From the NCBI GenBank assembly GCA_947496555.1, contig CANMDH010000028.1:1-64000 (forward strand): 64,000 nt of DNA, in the 5' to 3' direction. Below the pieces are notes generated by a model. That model was not told the origin of the DNA. It was given only the letters and a program-made list of their open reading frames with translations, and ran no database searches. The translations under genes and the position numbers were made by a program. How positions within the stretch are numbered: the first letter of the stretch is position 1; each line of letters starts with the position of its first letter. Source of the DNA: an uncultured Aquimarina sp. (GTDB taxonomy: Bacteria > Bacteroidota > Bacteroidia > Flavobacteriales > Flavobacteriaceae). Below, piece after piece: positions 46,416 to 54,963 of this stretch.

Positions 46416-47387
46416 TTATTCTGAGTTTAGCATAACTTTATTGTTTTTATATTTATAATTTATTGACGATGAAAGCTTGAAAAGCTTTAAAACTTCTTCT
46501 AAACTTAGATTATCGAACTCTCCTGTGTATTTATAATCTAATAATGAATCTGATTCTATAATGAATTCAACGCTATATTTTCTTTTAAGATCCAACACTA
46601 CTTGTTTTAAAGGTGTTTTATCGAAAACTAACTTTCCTTGTCTCCAGGCAACTGCATTTTTTGTATCCACTTTATTAACTCTAATATCTCTTTTCTGCTT
46701 ATCAAAAATTGCTCTTTGTGAAGGAGCTAACACAATGGGAGTTTTATTACTTTTTTGAAGCACTTCTACTTTACCTGTAACCAAGGTGGTTTCGATATTT
46801 TCATCTTTTGGATAGGATTTAACGTTAAATGAAGTTCCCAAAACTCTAACTTTTAGATGTTCTGTTTGTACTATAAACGGTTTTGTGGTATCTCGTTTAA
46901 TGTCAAAAAATGCCTCTCCGACCAATGTAACGGTTCTAATGGAATCAGAGAATTTTTTAGAATAACTCAAGCGGCTATTCGAATTTAGAACTACTGTAGA
47001 ACCATCTGGTAACACTATAGTTTCCTGATCTCCATATTTTGTAGCAATATTTTTAGTGTCAAATTCTAAAAAATTAGTAGTATCAACCAACAGGCTGTTC
47101 TCGGAAAAAGTAAATAGATACCATGTTAGTAGTGGTAATAAAATCAGTATCGCTGCAGTAGGATAATAATATGCTTTTTTCTTCTTACTCTTATTGGAAA
47201 AACGTTTATAGGGTAAATCTGTATCTATATGATCCAAAGAATCCAGATTCGAAGCTACGTATTTTGCTTTGAGAATAGTAAAATATTTTTGATGCTCTAC
47301 ATCCTCTCTTATCCATTCAATTATAGACTTTTTTTCTTCGGGATTAGCTTCTCCCTTAATGTATTTTATCAGGTCCTTTTCTTGCAT
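46416..47387 (-). CDS. FecR-type anti-sigma factor
   Basis: 323 residues. Cytoplasmic domain (about 1-70), one membrane helix (YYYPTAAILILLPLLTWYLF, near 73-92), then the FecR periplasmic domain (FLEFDTKNIATKYGDQETIVLPDGSTVVLNSNSRLSY) and the C-terminal secretin-like end LEEVLKLFKLSSSINY. It holds the sigma factor until the TonB transporter's STN domain signals. It starts 66 bases after the sigma gene. Confidence 0.93.
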   Translation of the reverse strand: MQEKDLIKYIKGEANPEEKKSIIEWIREDVEHQKYFTILKAKYVASNLDSLDHIDTDLPYKRFSNKSKKKKAYYYPTAAILILLPLLTWYLFTFSENSLLVDTTNFLEFDTKNIATKYGDQETIVLPDGSTVVLNSNSRLSYSKKFSDSIRTVTLVGEAFFDIKRDTTKPFIVQTEHLKVRVLGTSFNVKSYPKDENIETTLVTGKVEVLQKSNKTPIVLAPSQRAIFDKQKRDIRVNKVDTKNAVAWRQGKLVFDKTPLKQVVLDLKRKYSVEFIIESDSLLDYKYTGEFDNLSLEEVLKLFKLSSSINYKYKNNKVMLNSE

Positions 47388-47453
47388 TTATCATGGTCTT
47401 ATATTTATAAAGACGAATTATATGCAAAGTACCCCTAAAAGTTTTTTTGTTTT

Positions 47454-48014
47454 TTAAAAGAAAGATAAAAATTCCCTCAAATGAAGACGCATATGTTTGA
47501 GTGCTTTAGACATATGATTCTCTACCGTTTTTATTGAAATATCTAATTCGTCTGATATTTCTTTGTTCTTAAGACCTTCAATTCTACTTTTAATGAATAC
47601 CTTTTTGCATTTCTCGGGAAGTAAATCGATCGCTACCTGTATTTTTTCTTCTAATTCTTTTTCTATGATAGAAGAGGTATTCTTATCTGTAAGTGCAGTA
47701 TGATTTATAAATGCTTCTAACTGAATAGAGTTTGTGACTTTACTAAGTTTATATTTCTTAGATCTAAGATAATCAAGGCAAGAATTCTTGGTTACCGTAA
47801 ACAAATATCCATTAATATTAGAAGTAATATTTTTTCTTTTTTTCCATGCCTTTACAAATACATCTTGCACAATTTCTTCAGCATCTTCCCTATTTGAAAT
47901 ATAGCTTTGGGCGACATATAGAAGTTTAGAATAATATAGCTCAAAAAGAATCTTGAAGGCTTCTTTGTTGCCTTCATTGATATTCTTTATAAAAAAGCTA
48001 TTTGTTATTTGCAT
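47454..48014 (-). CDS. ECF sigma factor of the FecI/SusCD-linked group
   Basis: 186 residues from ATG 48014 (a GTG four codons earlier is less likely). Region 2: EAFKILFELYYSKLLYVAQSYI, EEIVQDVFVKAWKKR. Region 4: KCKKVFIKSRIEGLKNKEISDELDISIKTVENHMSKAL. The helix-turn-helix ending is typical of Bacteroidota FecI-like factors. It is expected to switch on susC. It is followed by fecR, then susC-susD. Confidence 0.93.
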   Translation of the reverse strand: MQITNSFFIKNINEGNKEAFKILFELYYSKLLYVAQSYISNREDAEEIVQDVFVKAWKKRKNITSNINGYLFTVTKNSCLDYLRSKKYKLSKVTNSIQLEAFINHTALTDKNTSSIIEKELEEKIQVAIDLLPEKCKKVFIKSRIEGLKNKEISDELDISIKTVENHMSKALKHMRLHLREFLSFF

Positions 48015-48145
48015 TTCCCTTTCCACAAATGAAATAATTCATGATAAAGGTAAATATTTTTTTATTTCTTTAACGTTTTAATAACAATGAATTAAAAACA
48101 AATGTTTGATTGTTAAAAAAATACAATACTATCAAGTAAATATTC

Positions 48146-48559
48146 TTATTTGCGATCTTTAAGTCTATACACGAACTTCAATCCGCTCCAATCTTGGTCT
48201 ATGGCAGCTACTTTTACATCGACCAAACCAATGCCAATAAGGTATTCACGAATTGAATCTCTTTTTAAATCTGTAGGGATTTTTGAGCTACCTTTGGGCC
48301 AGCTTACCCAGAGCATTCCATTCTTTTTTAATGCATTTTTGTAAAGGATGGCTACTTTTTTCAGTTCTTCAAATGTTGTACAAAAAATATGTATAAAATC
48401 AGAGCTCTCTGCCTCGATCTCTTTTTTATGTATAAGATCCTTTGGTAAATCAGAAAAAAGATCAAAGTAATATTCAGGAGAATTGTATAACAAAACGCTA
48501 AACCTATCTTTAATCCCTAATTTTTTTGCTAGAGGTGTTCCAGAGTATCCTGCTGGCAT
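48146..48559 (-). CDS. DUF3052 family protein
   Basis: 137 residues. The sequence MPAGYSGTPLAKKLGIKDRF, the middle NALKKNGMLWVSWPKGSSK and the end QDWSGLKFVYRLKDRK match the DUF3052 pattern. No active-site residues or membrane segments are apparent; its role is unknown. It stands alone, transcribed toward the sigma factor on the same strand, 131 bases upstream of it. Confidence 0.85.
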   Translation of the reverse strand: MPAGYSGTPLAKKLGIKDRFSVLLYNSPEYYFDLFSDLPKDLIHKKEIEAESSDFIHIFCTTFEELKKVAILYKNALKKNGMLWVSWPKGSSKIPTDLKRDSIREYLIGIGLVDVKVAAIDQDWSGLKFVYRLKDRK

Positions 48560-48600
48560 GATTTCTTCTTTAAAATATGAGTACTGCTATTTTAAAGATA

Positions 48601-48646
48601 GCAAAAACGTCTTTCATGATTGGTATTCAATAAAGAAAGACGTTTT
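48601..48646 (-). terminator. Terminator of the lipoprotein gene
   Basis: AAAACGTCTTTC (48604-48615) pairs with GAAAGACGTTTT (48635-48646), a perfect 12-base stem; read on the minus strand a T-tract follows. Confidence 0.85.
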
Positions 48647-48664
48647 ATGAATTCTATTTCTGGT

Positions 48665-49363
48665 TTATTGAAACTTAATATTTATAGATTTATAATACAA
48701 AGTAGTAGTTGCTTCAAAACCAGAATCAGTCGCAATCATTAACCAAATCTCACCTTTGTCGTTTGAAGTAAGTGTTATCGGATTCTCTAAATTATTTCGA
48801 TTCACCAAAGTAAAAGGTGTCGGAATCTCATCAGAAACTCCTATGGTACCCACTACTTTCAAGATGTTATTTGATTCTCCGCTTTGCAGCTTGGATATAA
48901 AATTTGGTCGATAATGATTTGAATCGTCTACCGTGTTTTGAAGAAGAAAATCTACCCCTCCTGCACCTAACGCAAGATCTGGGCTACCTCCTACTCCAAA
49001 TGCATTTTTTGGTGCATTTGATGCTAGTTCTATATCAAATGTAATTTTATAGTCGGTGTTTGCTTTTAACCCTTCAAACTTTCGGTATACAGCACTAAAC
49101 AGATCATCACTATGATTATTGCCCGAGATTCTAAGCGCTTTTACATTTTCATCCAAAGGACTTGGTAAATTGGTATGGTCGAACGCTAATTCATAAAATT
49201 CTTCTTCTCCTACTGGATAGTCCGAAAAAAAGGAATTCCAATTTTCTGTCCCTGTCTCGAAAGTAAAGTTAAATTCTACTGGTAATGGTACATTCGAATC
49301 ATCATCGTTGTTACAGCTCACACTCAATACAAAGAGTGTAAGCATAATAGATATTTGCTTCAT
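48665..49363 (-). CDS. Lipoprotein with carbohydrate-binding-like beta-sandwich, unknown
   Basis: 232 residues, lipobox SVSC (14-17), then NNDDD. The core FTFETGTENWNSFFSDYPVGEEEFYELAFDH, ALRISGNNHSDDLFSAVYRKF, and DYKITFDIELAS are the strands of a galactose-binding or CBM-like sandwich. The DDD after the Cys is a common surface-export signal in this phylum. Function unknown. It is a single gene with a terminator. Confidence 0.75.
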   Translation of the reverse strand: MKQISIMLTLFVLSVSCNNDDDSNVPLPVEFNFTFETGTENWNSFFSDYPVGEEEFYELAFDHTNLPSPLDENVKALRISGNNHSDDLFSAVYRKFEGLKANTDYKITFDIELASNAPKNAFGVGGSPDLALGAGGVDFLLQNTVDDSNHYRPNFISKLQSGESNNILKVVGTIGVSDEIPTPFTLVNRNNLENPITLTSNDKGEIWLMIATDSGFEATTTLYYKSINIKFQ

Positions 49364-49400
49364 GTTCTTTTAATTTTGTTTATTCAATATTTTAGTCAGG

Positions 49401-49430
49401 GCATAATAAGATGATCAATCTTTATTATGC
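49401..49430. promoter_or_regulatory. Long palindromic hairpin upstream of gcvT
   Basis: GCATAATAAGAT (49401-49412) pairs with ATCTTTATTATGC (49418-49430), one bulged base and a five-base loop GATCA. No T-tract; could be an operator or an RNA hairpin. Confidence 0.6.
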
Positions 49431-49587
49431 AGAAAGTATAGAGAAGAGTATCATGATATTTCCATTACTTCACCAAAAAGATGTTATTTCCCAGAAAGGG
49501 TTGCTTTAGTTTTGAAGCAAAAGGAATACTAAGCGGGATATTTAACATATTTATAAGAATTTATTCTTAAAAGTCAGCTCGAAACCG

Positions 49588-49618
49588 TTGTATACCAACG
49601 CAAAGTTTTTTACTTTCG
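49588..49618 (+). promoter_or_regulatory. Promoter of gcvT
   Basis: TTG (49588-49590) and TACTTTCG (49611-49618), spacer 20, one mismatch from TAnnTTTG. The -33 overlaps the palindrome CGTTG-TATAC-CAACG (49586-49600), a possible operator. Confidence 0.5.
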
Positions 49619-49652
49619 GCGTCAATTTGATAACACAATAAATCATCATATT

Positions 49653-50735
49653 ATGCAAAATACTGCTTTAACAAAAACCCATACCGAACTAGGGGCAAAA
49701 ATGGTTCCTTTTGCTGGATTTAATATGCCAGTATCTTATGAAGGTGTTACGATTGAACATGAAACTGTTCGTAAAGGTGTAGGTGTTTTTGATGTGTCAC
49801 ATATGGGTGAGTTTTTAATTACTGGCCCCAATGCATTGGATTTAATTCAAAAAGTTACCTCTAATGATGCTTCTAAATTAATAAACGGAAAAGCTCAGTA
49901 TAGCTGTCTACCTAACGATAAAGGTGGAGTTGTTGATGATTTGATTGTATACAAAATTGCCGATGAAAAATATCTTTTGGTGGTAAACGCCTCAAATATC
50001 AAGAAAGATTGGGATTGGATTAGCAGTCATAACGATATGAATGCCGATATGCGCGATCTATCAGACGATTATTCGTTATTGGCCATACAGGGGCCAAAAG
50101 CAGCTAAAGCTATGCAATCCTTGACCTCTGTAGATCTCGAGGCAATGAAATTTTACACTTTTGAAGTTGCAGACTTTGCAGGAATTGAACATGTTATTAT
50201 CTCTGCTACAGGATATACAGGTAGTGGTGGTTTTGAGATTTATTGTAAAAATTCTGAAGTGAAACAAGTTTGGGATAAAGTACTTGAAGCTGGGGCTGAT
50301 TTCGGAATTAAGCCTATTGGATTGGCCGCAAGAGATACATTACGATTAGAAATGGGATATTGCCTTTACGGAAATGATATCAATGATACGACATCTCCTA
50401 TAGAAGCTGGATTAGGTTGGATTACCAAATTTTCTAAAGATTTTATCAATGCAGAAGCACTTGCCCAAGAAAAAGAACATGGTCCAGAAAGGAAATTGGT
50501 TGGTTTTGAACTCGATGAGCGAGGAATTCCTCGTCATGATTATGATATTGTAGATGGAAATGGTAAAACAATAGGAATCGTTACTTCGGGTACCATGTCT
50601 CCTTCCTTAGGCAAAGGTATTGGGTTAGGATATGTACCTACTGTTTTTGCAAAACCTGGAAGCAAAATTAATATTCAGGTTCGTAAAAAAGCAATTCCTG
50701 CAACGGTAGTAAAATTACCTTTTTATAAAGGGTAG
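49653..50735 (+). CDS. gcvT: Glycine cleavage system aminomethyltransferase (T-protein)
   Basis: 360 residues, usual length. N-terminal [32 protein letters not shown] with the folate region, and [16 protein letters not shown] are T-protein hallmarks. It transfers the C1 unit of glycine from the H-protein to tetrahydrofolate, releasing ammonia. The other gcv genes are not in the window. A perfect terminator follows. Confidence 0.96.
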   Translation: MQNTALTKTHTELGAKMVPFAGFNMPVSYEGVTIEHETVRKGVGVFDVSHMGEFLITGPNALDLIQKVTSNDASKLINGKAQYSCLPNDKGGVVDDLIVYKIADEKYLLVVNASNIKKDWDWISSHNDMNADMRDLSDDYSLLAIQGPKAAKAMQSLTSVDLEAMKFYTFEVADFAGIEHVIISATGYTGSGGFEIYCKNSEVKQVWDKVLEAGADFGIKPIGLAARDTLRLEMGYCLYGNDINDTTSPIEAGLGWITKFSKDFINAEALAQEKEHGPERKLVGFELDERGIPRHDYDIVDGNGKTIGIVTSGTMSPSLGKGIGLGYVPTVFAKPGSKINIQVRKKAIPATVVKLPFYKG

Positions 50736-50759
50736 TTTTTACAATAAAAATTAGCATTA

Positions 50760-50805
50760 TTAAGTTTCAAGGGTACCATAGTATTACTTGAAACTTAATT
50801 TTTTT
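50760..50805 (+). terminator. Terminator of gcvT
   Basis: Perfect 12-base stem TTAAGTTTCAAG (50760-50771) / CTTGAAACTTAA (50787-50798), then seven T. Confidence 0.95.
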
Positions 50806-50819
50806 ATAAGATAGTTTTG
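50788..50819 (+). promoter_or_regulatory. Promoter-like sequence overlapping the epimerase start
   Basis: TTG (50788-50790) and TAGTTTTG (50812-50819) with 21-base spacer match the phylum's consensus exactly, but the -7 includes the TTG start codon at 50817. Confidence 0.4.
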
Positions 50820-51632
50820 AAAAGAATTTTAATCATAGGCGCCAGTGGTTTTATAGGAAACGCTCTTTATAAAGAGCTAAATTCTTATTTTGATACATAT
50901 GGCACTTATAAGACTGATAATTCCTTCTTTGAAAGGAATCAGAAATTCTTTCAGTATGACATGGAGTTCGAAGATATATCAATCTTACTCGACAATCTTA
51001 AACCCACTATTATTATTTCAGCCCTTCGTGGAAATTTTAATTCTCAATTAGATGCTCATCAACGAATCATTAATTGGATTAAAAAGAACAGATCCAAACT
51101 TATATTTATTTCTAGTGCCAATGTGTTTGACTCCTTTAGCAATTATCCATCGTATGAGTACGATAAGACCTTAAGTGATAGTGTTTTTGGAAGGTTTAAA
51201 ATTAAGATTGAAAATGCGCTTATGCGTCTTCCGGTAAACAAATATGTAATTGCCAGAGTGCCTATGGTTTTTGGTGCTTCAACTCCTCGTGTGCAAGAAA
51301 TAAAGACATTACATGATCTAAAGGCTCCCATTGAAGTATTTCCAAATGTAATTATTAATACTACGTCCATATCAAAACTCACACAACAATTACATTATAT
51401 TATAAACCGAAGTAAAAAAGGTATTTTTCATTTAGGAAGTACTGATCTTATTTATCATTTTGATTTGATTCGAGAAATTTGTGATACACTCAAGCTAAAT
51501 GATCCTGTTTTTAAACAGGTTTTTGATTCAAACAATGACCGATACCTGGCCGTACTTCCAAAAGACAACAAATTGCCAAAATATTTACAAATAACGACAC
51601 AGCAAGTAATAGATTCTGTTGTTATAAAGTGA
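50817..51632 (+). CDS. NAD-dependent epimerase/dehydratase-like protein (RmlD-type), Tyr missing
   Basis: 271 residues from TTG 50817: a TAA at 50796 blocks anything further upstream and the next ATG is deep inside the Rossmann fold. NAD motif GASGFIGNALYKEL (8-21). Where RmlD-type enzymes have YGxxK, this reads FGRFKIKIE (about 123-131), so the Tyr is Phe. FISSANVF is kept. The enzyme may be inactive or use altered chemistry. Substrate unknown; monocistronic between gcvT and the DCC gene. Confidence 0.8.
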   Translation: MKRILIIGASGFIGNALYKELNSYFDTYGTYKTDNSFFERNQKFFQYDMEFEDISILLDNLKPTIIISALRGNFNSQLDAHQRIINWIKKNRSKLIFISSANVFDSFSNYPSYEYDKTLSDSVFGRFKIKIENALMRLPVNKYVIARVPMVFGASTPRVQEIKTLHDLKAPIEVFPNVIINTTSISKLTQQLHYIINRSKKGIFHLGSTDLIYHFDLIREICDTLKLNDPVFKQVFDSNNDRYLAVLPKDNKLPKYLQITTQQVIDSVVIK

Positions 51633-51690
51633 TTCTTAACAAATTCCTAATTCGTAATCTATAAATTACATTTCGTCTTATCTTTGCAAT

Positions 51691-52104
51691 ATGATTGAAA
51701 AGGGAAAAAAGATTATTCTATTTGATGGTGTATGTAATTTATGTAACGCTTCCATTAATTTTGTGATAAAAAGAGATAAAAAGGATCTTTTTCGATATGC
51801 TTCATTACAAAGTGAAGTGGGTCAAAAATTAATTTCTGAAAGAAATATTGATATTAAAAATATAGATTCCATTTTGTTAATAGATCCTTCGGTAGCTTAT
51901 TACCATAAATCAACAGCTGCTCTACGAATTGCAAAGCAGCTGTCTGGTTTTTACCCCTTCCTTTCTGTTTTTCTTGTTTTGCCTAAATTCTTCAGAGATT
52001 GGATCTACGATATTATTGCCAAAAATCGATATAAATGGTTTGGCAAAAAAGAAAGTTGCATGATTCCAACTCCAGAACTGAAAGCTCTTTTTATTGATCA
52101 GTAG
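51691..52104 (+). CDS. Thiol-disulfide oxidoreductase, DCC family (DUF393)
   Basis: 137 residues. The signature FDGVCNLCNASINFVIKRD (11-29) has two Cys in CNLC, as in the DCC family. One hydrophobic helix is near 93-108. It probably handles thiols, but partners are unknown. Its stop overlaps the end of the convergent tiny gene by 14 bases. Confidence 0.9.
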   Translation: MIEKGKKIILFDGVCNLCNASINFVIKRDKKDLFRYASLQSEVGQKLISERNIDIKNIDSILLIDPSVAYYHKSTAALRIAKQLSGFYPFLSVFLVLPKFFRDWIYDIIAKNRYKWFGKKESCMIPTPELKALFIDQ

Positions 52105-52225
52105 TTTCTGACTTCTCTACTAGTTTTGTAGTCTTTTTAATTTTATTCATATTATCGATATGAATATAGCCCAAACAAGCCATAGCGAAGCATAATAAAA
52201 CTGTAGGTATTAAAATCTTTTTCAT
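52091..52225 (-). CDS. Tiny single-span membrane protein, twin 1
   Basis: 44 residues from ATG 52225 (the adjacent ATG at 52228 is equally good). A single helix (ILIPTVLLCFAMACLGYI) is followed by HIDNMNKIKKTTK. The next small gene upstream on this strand has the same plan with MK-L-P, FA, CL, HIDN-NK. I recognise no family. The long frame above it in the same reading is unlikely to be translated. It overlaps the DCC stop by 14 bases. Confidence 0.6.
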   Translation of the reverse strand: MKKILIPTVLLCFAMACLGYIHIDNMNKIKKTTKLVEKSETTDQ

Positions 52226-52440
52226 CATTTTTATTTTCGGGCTAACAACGAGGCAAAAAAAACCGTACTTTTTTTGCGGCATAAAAGTAATGATCCTTAC
52301 CATTATTGCTTTGCTTCTTTAGAATTCGTAACTATTCAATTAGAATTCGTAATTCTTTGTTATACTATAAAAATGATCGAAAACTTCAATTATATAATGT
52401 ATTCTATTCATAAACCTTTAATAGAATCATTTTTTGCTCT

Positions 52441-52626
52441 TCACTTGATTTTTGGTAATTCTGATGGTGAATTGTTTACTTGAATTTCTGATCCCTCGTT
52501 TGTTTGATGTTTTTTTCTTAGCTCTTTAGACTGAGCATCTAGTTTGTTAACGTTATCGATATGTACTATACTTAAGCAAATAATAGCAAAAGCAATAAGT
52601 GCAATGGGTAGTAATAGCCTTTTCAT
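52441..52626 (-). CDS. Tiny single-span membrane protein, twin 2
   Basis: 61 residues from ATG 52626. A single helix (LLLPIALIAFAIICLSIV) precedes HIDNVNKLDAQSKELRKKH, a charged tail. It is clearly a paralogue of the 44-residue gene downstream. A minus-strand TACTTTTG -7 box at 52673-52666 lies about 40 bases upstream. No family known. Confidence 0.65.
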   Translation of the reverse strand: MKRLLLPIALIAFAIICLSIVHIDNVNKLDAQSKELRKKHQTNEGSEIQVNNSPSELPKIK

Positions 52627-52790
52627 AATAATTTGGTGTTTATTAGCGTGATAAAAGTGATACACCAAAAGTATCGATAACTGCTATACGATGTAAGGGG
52701 AGTTTACCTAGAAATGACCAGGGGAAAACACCCCTATTCTAGGATAAAGACGATAAAAGGTACCTCTTGGCACTAGAAAAACTATAATTC

Positions 52791-53201
52791 TTAACGACTA
52801 AAGGTAAACCTAAAACCATCTCTAAACGGTTCATTAACAGTAAATTGATTTGTTATAATTTCAAAGTTACCTCGATTTACATCGTCTACTATAAACTCAA
52901 GAACTTCTCCAACGGTTATGATAGAATAGTTATAGATACCGGTAGGTAGTATATCTTCAATAGAATCATCTGTATTGTTATTGGTAACTGCTATAGTATT
53001 ACTAGACTCATTAAAATTCCATATTATAGTACCTACGTCAAAATTATGGTCAATGCCTACAAAACCTCCAGTCACACTTATTAAATTCCATGTACCATTT
53101 AATTCAGGAGTATTGCCACCAGAATCTGAAGAATTATCATCATTACTACAACCTAATACGGTAAAAAGAAAAATTAAAGACAGAAAAGCTAAACGATTCA
53201 T
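52791..53201 (-). CDS. Lipocalin-like lipoprotein
   Basis: 136 residues from ATG 53201 (an in-frame ATG 8 codons earlier is unlikely). Lipobox LGCS at 15-18, then SNDDNSSD. The mature domain WNLISVTGGF, TIIWNFNESSNTIAVTNN, GIYNYSI and EFIVDDVN fits the lipocalin-like small barrels common in this phylum. Ligand unknown. It stands alone. Confidence 0.75.
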   Translation of the reverse strand: MNRLAFLSLIFLFTVLGCSNDDNSSDSGGNTPELNGTWNLISVTGGFVGIDHNFDVGTIIWNFNESSNTIAVTNNNTDDSIEDILPTGIYNYSIITVGEVLEFIVDDVNRGNFEIITNQFTVNEPFRDGFRFTFSR

Positions 53202-53297
53202 GTGAAATAATATGTTGGTTAACACTAGTATAACTGTAGATGAATCATTTTGGTATTGGTTGCGTAAAAAAAATATCTAAAACCTTTTTATGTAAAA

Positions 53298-54734
53298 TCA
53301 CTTTGAGGCAATTTTTTCTATTTCATCTAAAAGTGCAATAAGGTCTGATTCTTTTGTTAGCGGATTCATTATTGTAGTTCTAAGGTATAGATTGCCTTGT
53401 ATTCTGGTCTGAACGATATAAAACTTACCAGATCTAATGAGCGCTTGTCTGATCTTTGAATTTAGCGTATTTATATCCTTTTCTTGAGTTTTTGTATACC
53501 TGAAATTAACAATATTAGCTTCTGGCATCAATGCAAGTTCAAAATTTGGTCTTTGAGTAATCATTCCTGCAAAGGTTGAAGCCATTTGGTACAACCTATC
53601 CACATTCTCTCCAAATATTTCTTCACCATGTGTCTTTAAGATAACATAGGTCTTTATAGCCATCATTGACTTGGTACATTCAAATGTTCTTTTCCCCGAG
53701 TTATACCACTCTTGGGAATGCTGAGAATCCCATAAATACTGGGCTTGTTGTTCAAATGTTCTATATGCATCCTCAGATCTTTTAAAGATCAATCCGGTGT
53801 TTAAAGACGGAGTCATCAACATTTTATGAAAATCAATCACCACCGAATCTGCTCGGGATATTCCATCTACCAAGTATTTATATTGATCAGAAAATACTAC
53901 TGCTCCCCCATGCGCTCCATCTACATGAAACCAAAGGTTATATTTCTCTGCAAAATTAGCTAGTTCATGTAAATCATCATACGATCCTGTCGCAGTAGAA
54001 CATGCACAACCAATAAGCGCGATAACATGAAAACCTTCGGATACAGCTCGATTATAATGAGCGTGCAATAAGCTAGTATCCATTTTGAAATGATTATCTA
54101 CAGGGACTTTTATAATCCCTTTACTCCCCATACCCAGGATTCTCGCTGCTCTATCAATACAGTAATGCGCTTCTTCAGATACCAAGATGGCAAGTTTTTC
54201 TTTATGCCCATTCTCCCAAACGGAACTGGGAGCTTTGGCTTTTCTTGCTGCCAATAGTGCGGTAAGATTAGCCAAGGTACCTCCCGAAGTTAGAAAACCA
54301 GAAGTGTTTGTATCATATCCAATTTTTTTGGCCATCAAATCGGTAATAATTTTTTCGATAGCATTCGATGCCATTCCCATCTCATATACACCAGTACCAT
54401 TACTTAGTAAATCAGACATGAGCCCTGCCAGACCTGACACCAATGCTGGAACTGCAACCTGATGACCTATATACCTTGGATGATGTACATTAATCGAATG
54501 ATTAAGAATATTTTTTAACACATCAAGAACTCCTGTGTCTGAAGAAAAATCTTTTTGCCAATAGGCCAATTCGTCTTCAGGCTCTCTATACGGAAGTACT
54601 GGGTGCTCTTTATTATTTTGCACCTCTTCTAAGTGATCAGCAAGCATATCAACAACTTGATGTCCTAATTTTCTAAAATCTGAAATATCATAAGCTTTTT
54701 CCAAAGCATTTGATCTATGTAGTACCTTTTGCAT
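53298..54734 (-). CDS. PLP-dependent group II amino acid decarboxylase
   Basis: 478 residues from ATG 54734; the longer frame's start is TTG. Fold-type I PLP enzyme: SGGTLANLTALLAAR, HVDGAHGGAVVF, and the PLP Lys in VIDFHKMLMTPSLNTG (about 298-313). The pattern matches diaminobutyrate, aromatic or tyrosine decarboxylases. Product is an amine; substrate not certain. A LysR gene lies divergently upstream and a hairpin is in the leader. Confidence 0.9.
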   Translation of the reverse strand: MQKVLHRSNALEKAYDISDFRKLGHQVVDMLADHLEEVQNNKEHPVLPYREPEDELAYWQKDFSSDTGVLDVLKNILNHSINVHHPRYIGHQVAVPALVSGLAGLMSDLLSNGTGVYEMGMASNAIEKIITDLMAKKIGYDTNTSGFLTSGGTLANLTALLAARKAKAPSSVWENGHKEKLAILVSEEAHYCIDRAARILGMGSKGIIKVPVDNHFKMDTSLLHAHYNRAVSEGFHVIALIGCACSTATGSYDDLHELANFAEKYNLWFHVDGAHGGAVVFSDQYKYLVDGISRADSVVIDFHKMLMTPSLNTGLIFKRSEDAYRTFEQQAQYLWDSQHSQEWYNSGKRTFECTKSMMAIKTYVILKTHGEEIFGENVDRLYQMASTFAGMITQRPNFELALMPEANIVNFRYTKTQEKDINTLNSKIRQALIRSGKFYIVQTRIQGNLYLRTTIMNPLTKESDLIALLDEIEKIASK

Positions 54735-54778
54735 ATTACCTGTATTAATGTTCTTATTTAATGAAAAACTCAAAAAAT

Positions 54779-54833
54779 GTCAGCCTACAAAAAAGGAGAA
54801 AATACTAGGTATCCATTATAAAAGTAGGCTGAC
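54779..54833 (-). promoter_or_regulatory. Inverted repeat in the decarboxylase leader
   Basis: GTCAGCCTAC (54779-54788) is the exact reverse complement of GTAGGCTGAC (54824-54833). On the minus strand it is followed by ATTTTTTG, as in a terminator, 45 bases before the ATG at 54734. Confidence 0.65.
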
Positions 54834-54835
54834 CA

Positions 54836-54850
54836 ATTCTGATCAAGAAT
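54836..54850. promoter_or_regulatory. Candidate LysR box between LysR and decarboxylase
   Basis: ATTCT-GATCA-AGAAT, an inverted repeat with T-N11-A form, the usual LysR-type operator. It lies between the two divergent genes. Confidence 0.55.
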
Positions 54851-54963
54851 CATCCATAAATGTGCACTGGATTAAATAAACATTTAAACAGTTCAAAAAT
54901 AAACATCTATATTTATAATAAAAAATACTTAATTTTTATTAATTAATAACAAAAAAGCATAAA

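Noticed and set aside
52253-52277. A-run/T-run hairpin before the 44-residue gene
   Set aside because: A low-complexity A/T stem; probably chance in AT-rich DNA.
52319-52352. TTAGAATTCGTAA twice, 21 bases apart, and AATTCGTAA again near 51648
   Set aside because: Could be a two-turn operator, but AT-rich and weakly placed; support is too thin for a feature.
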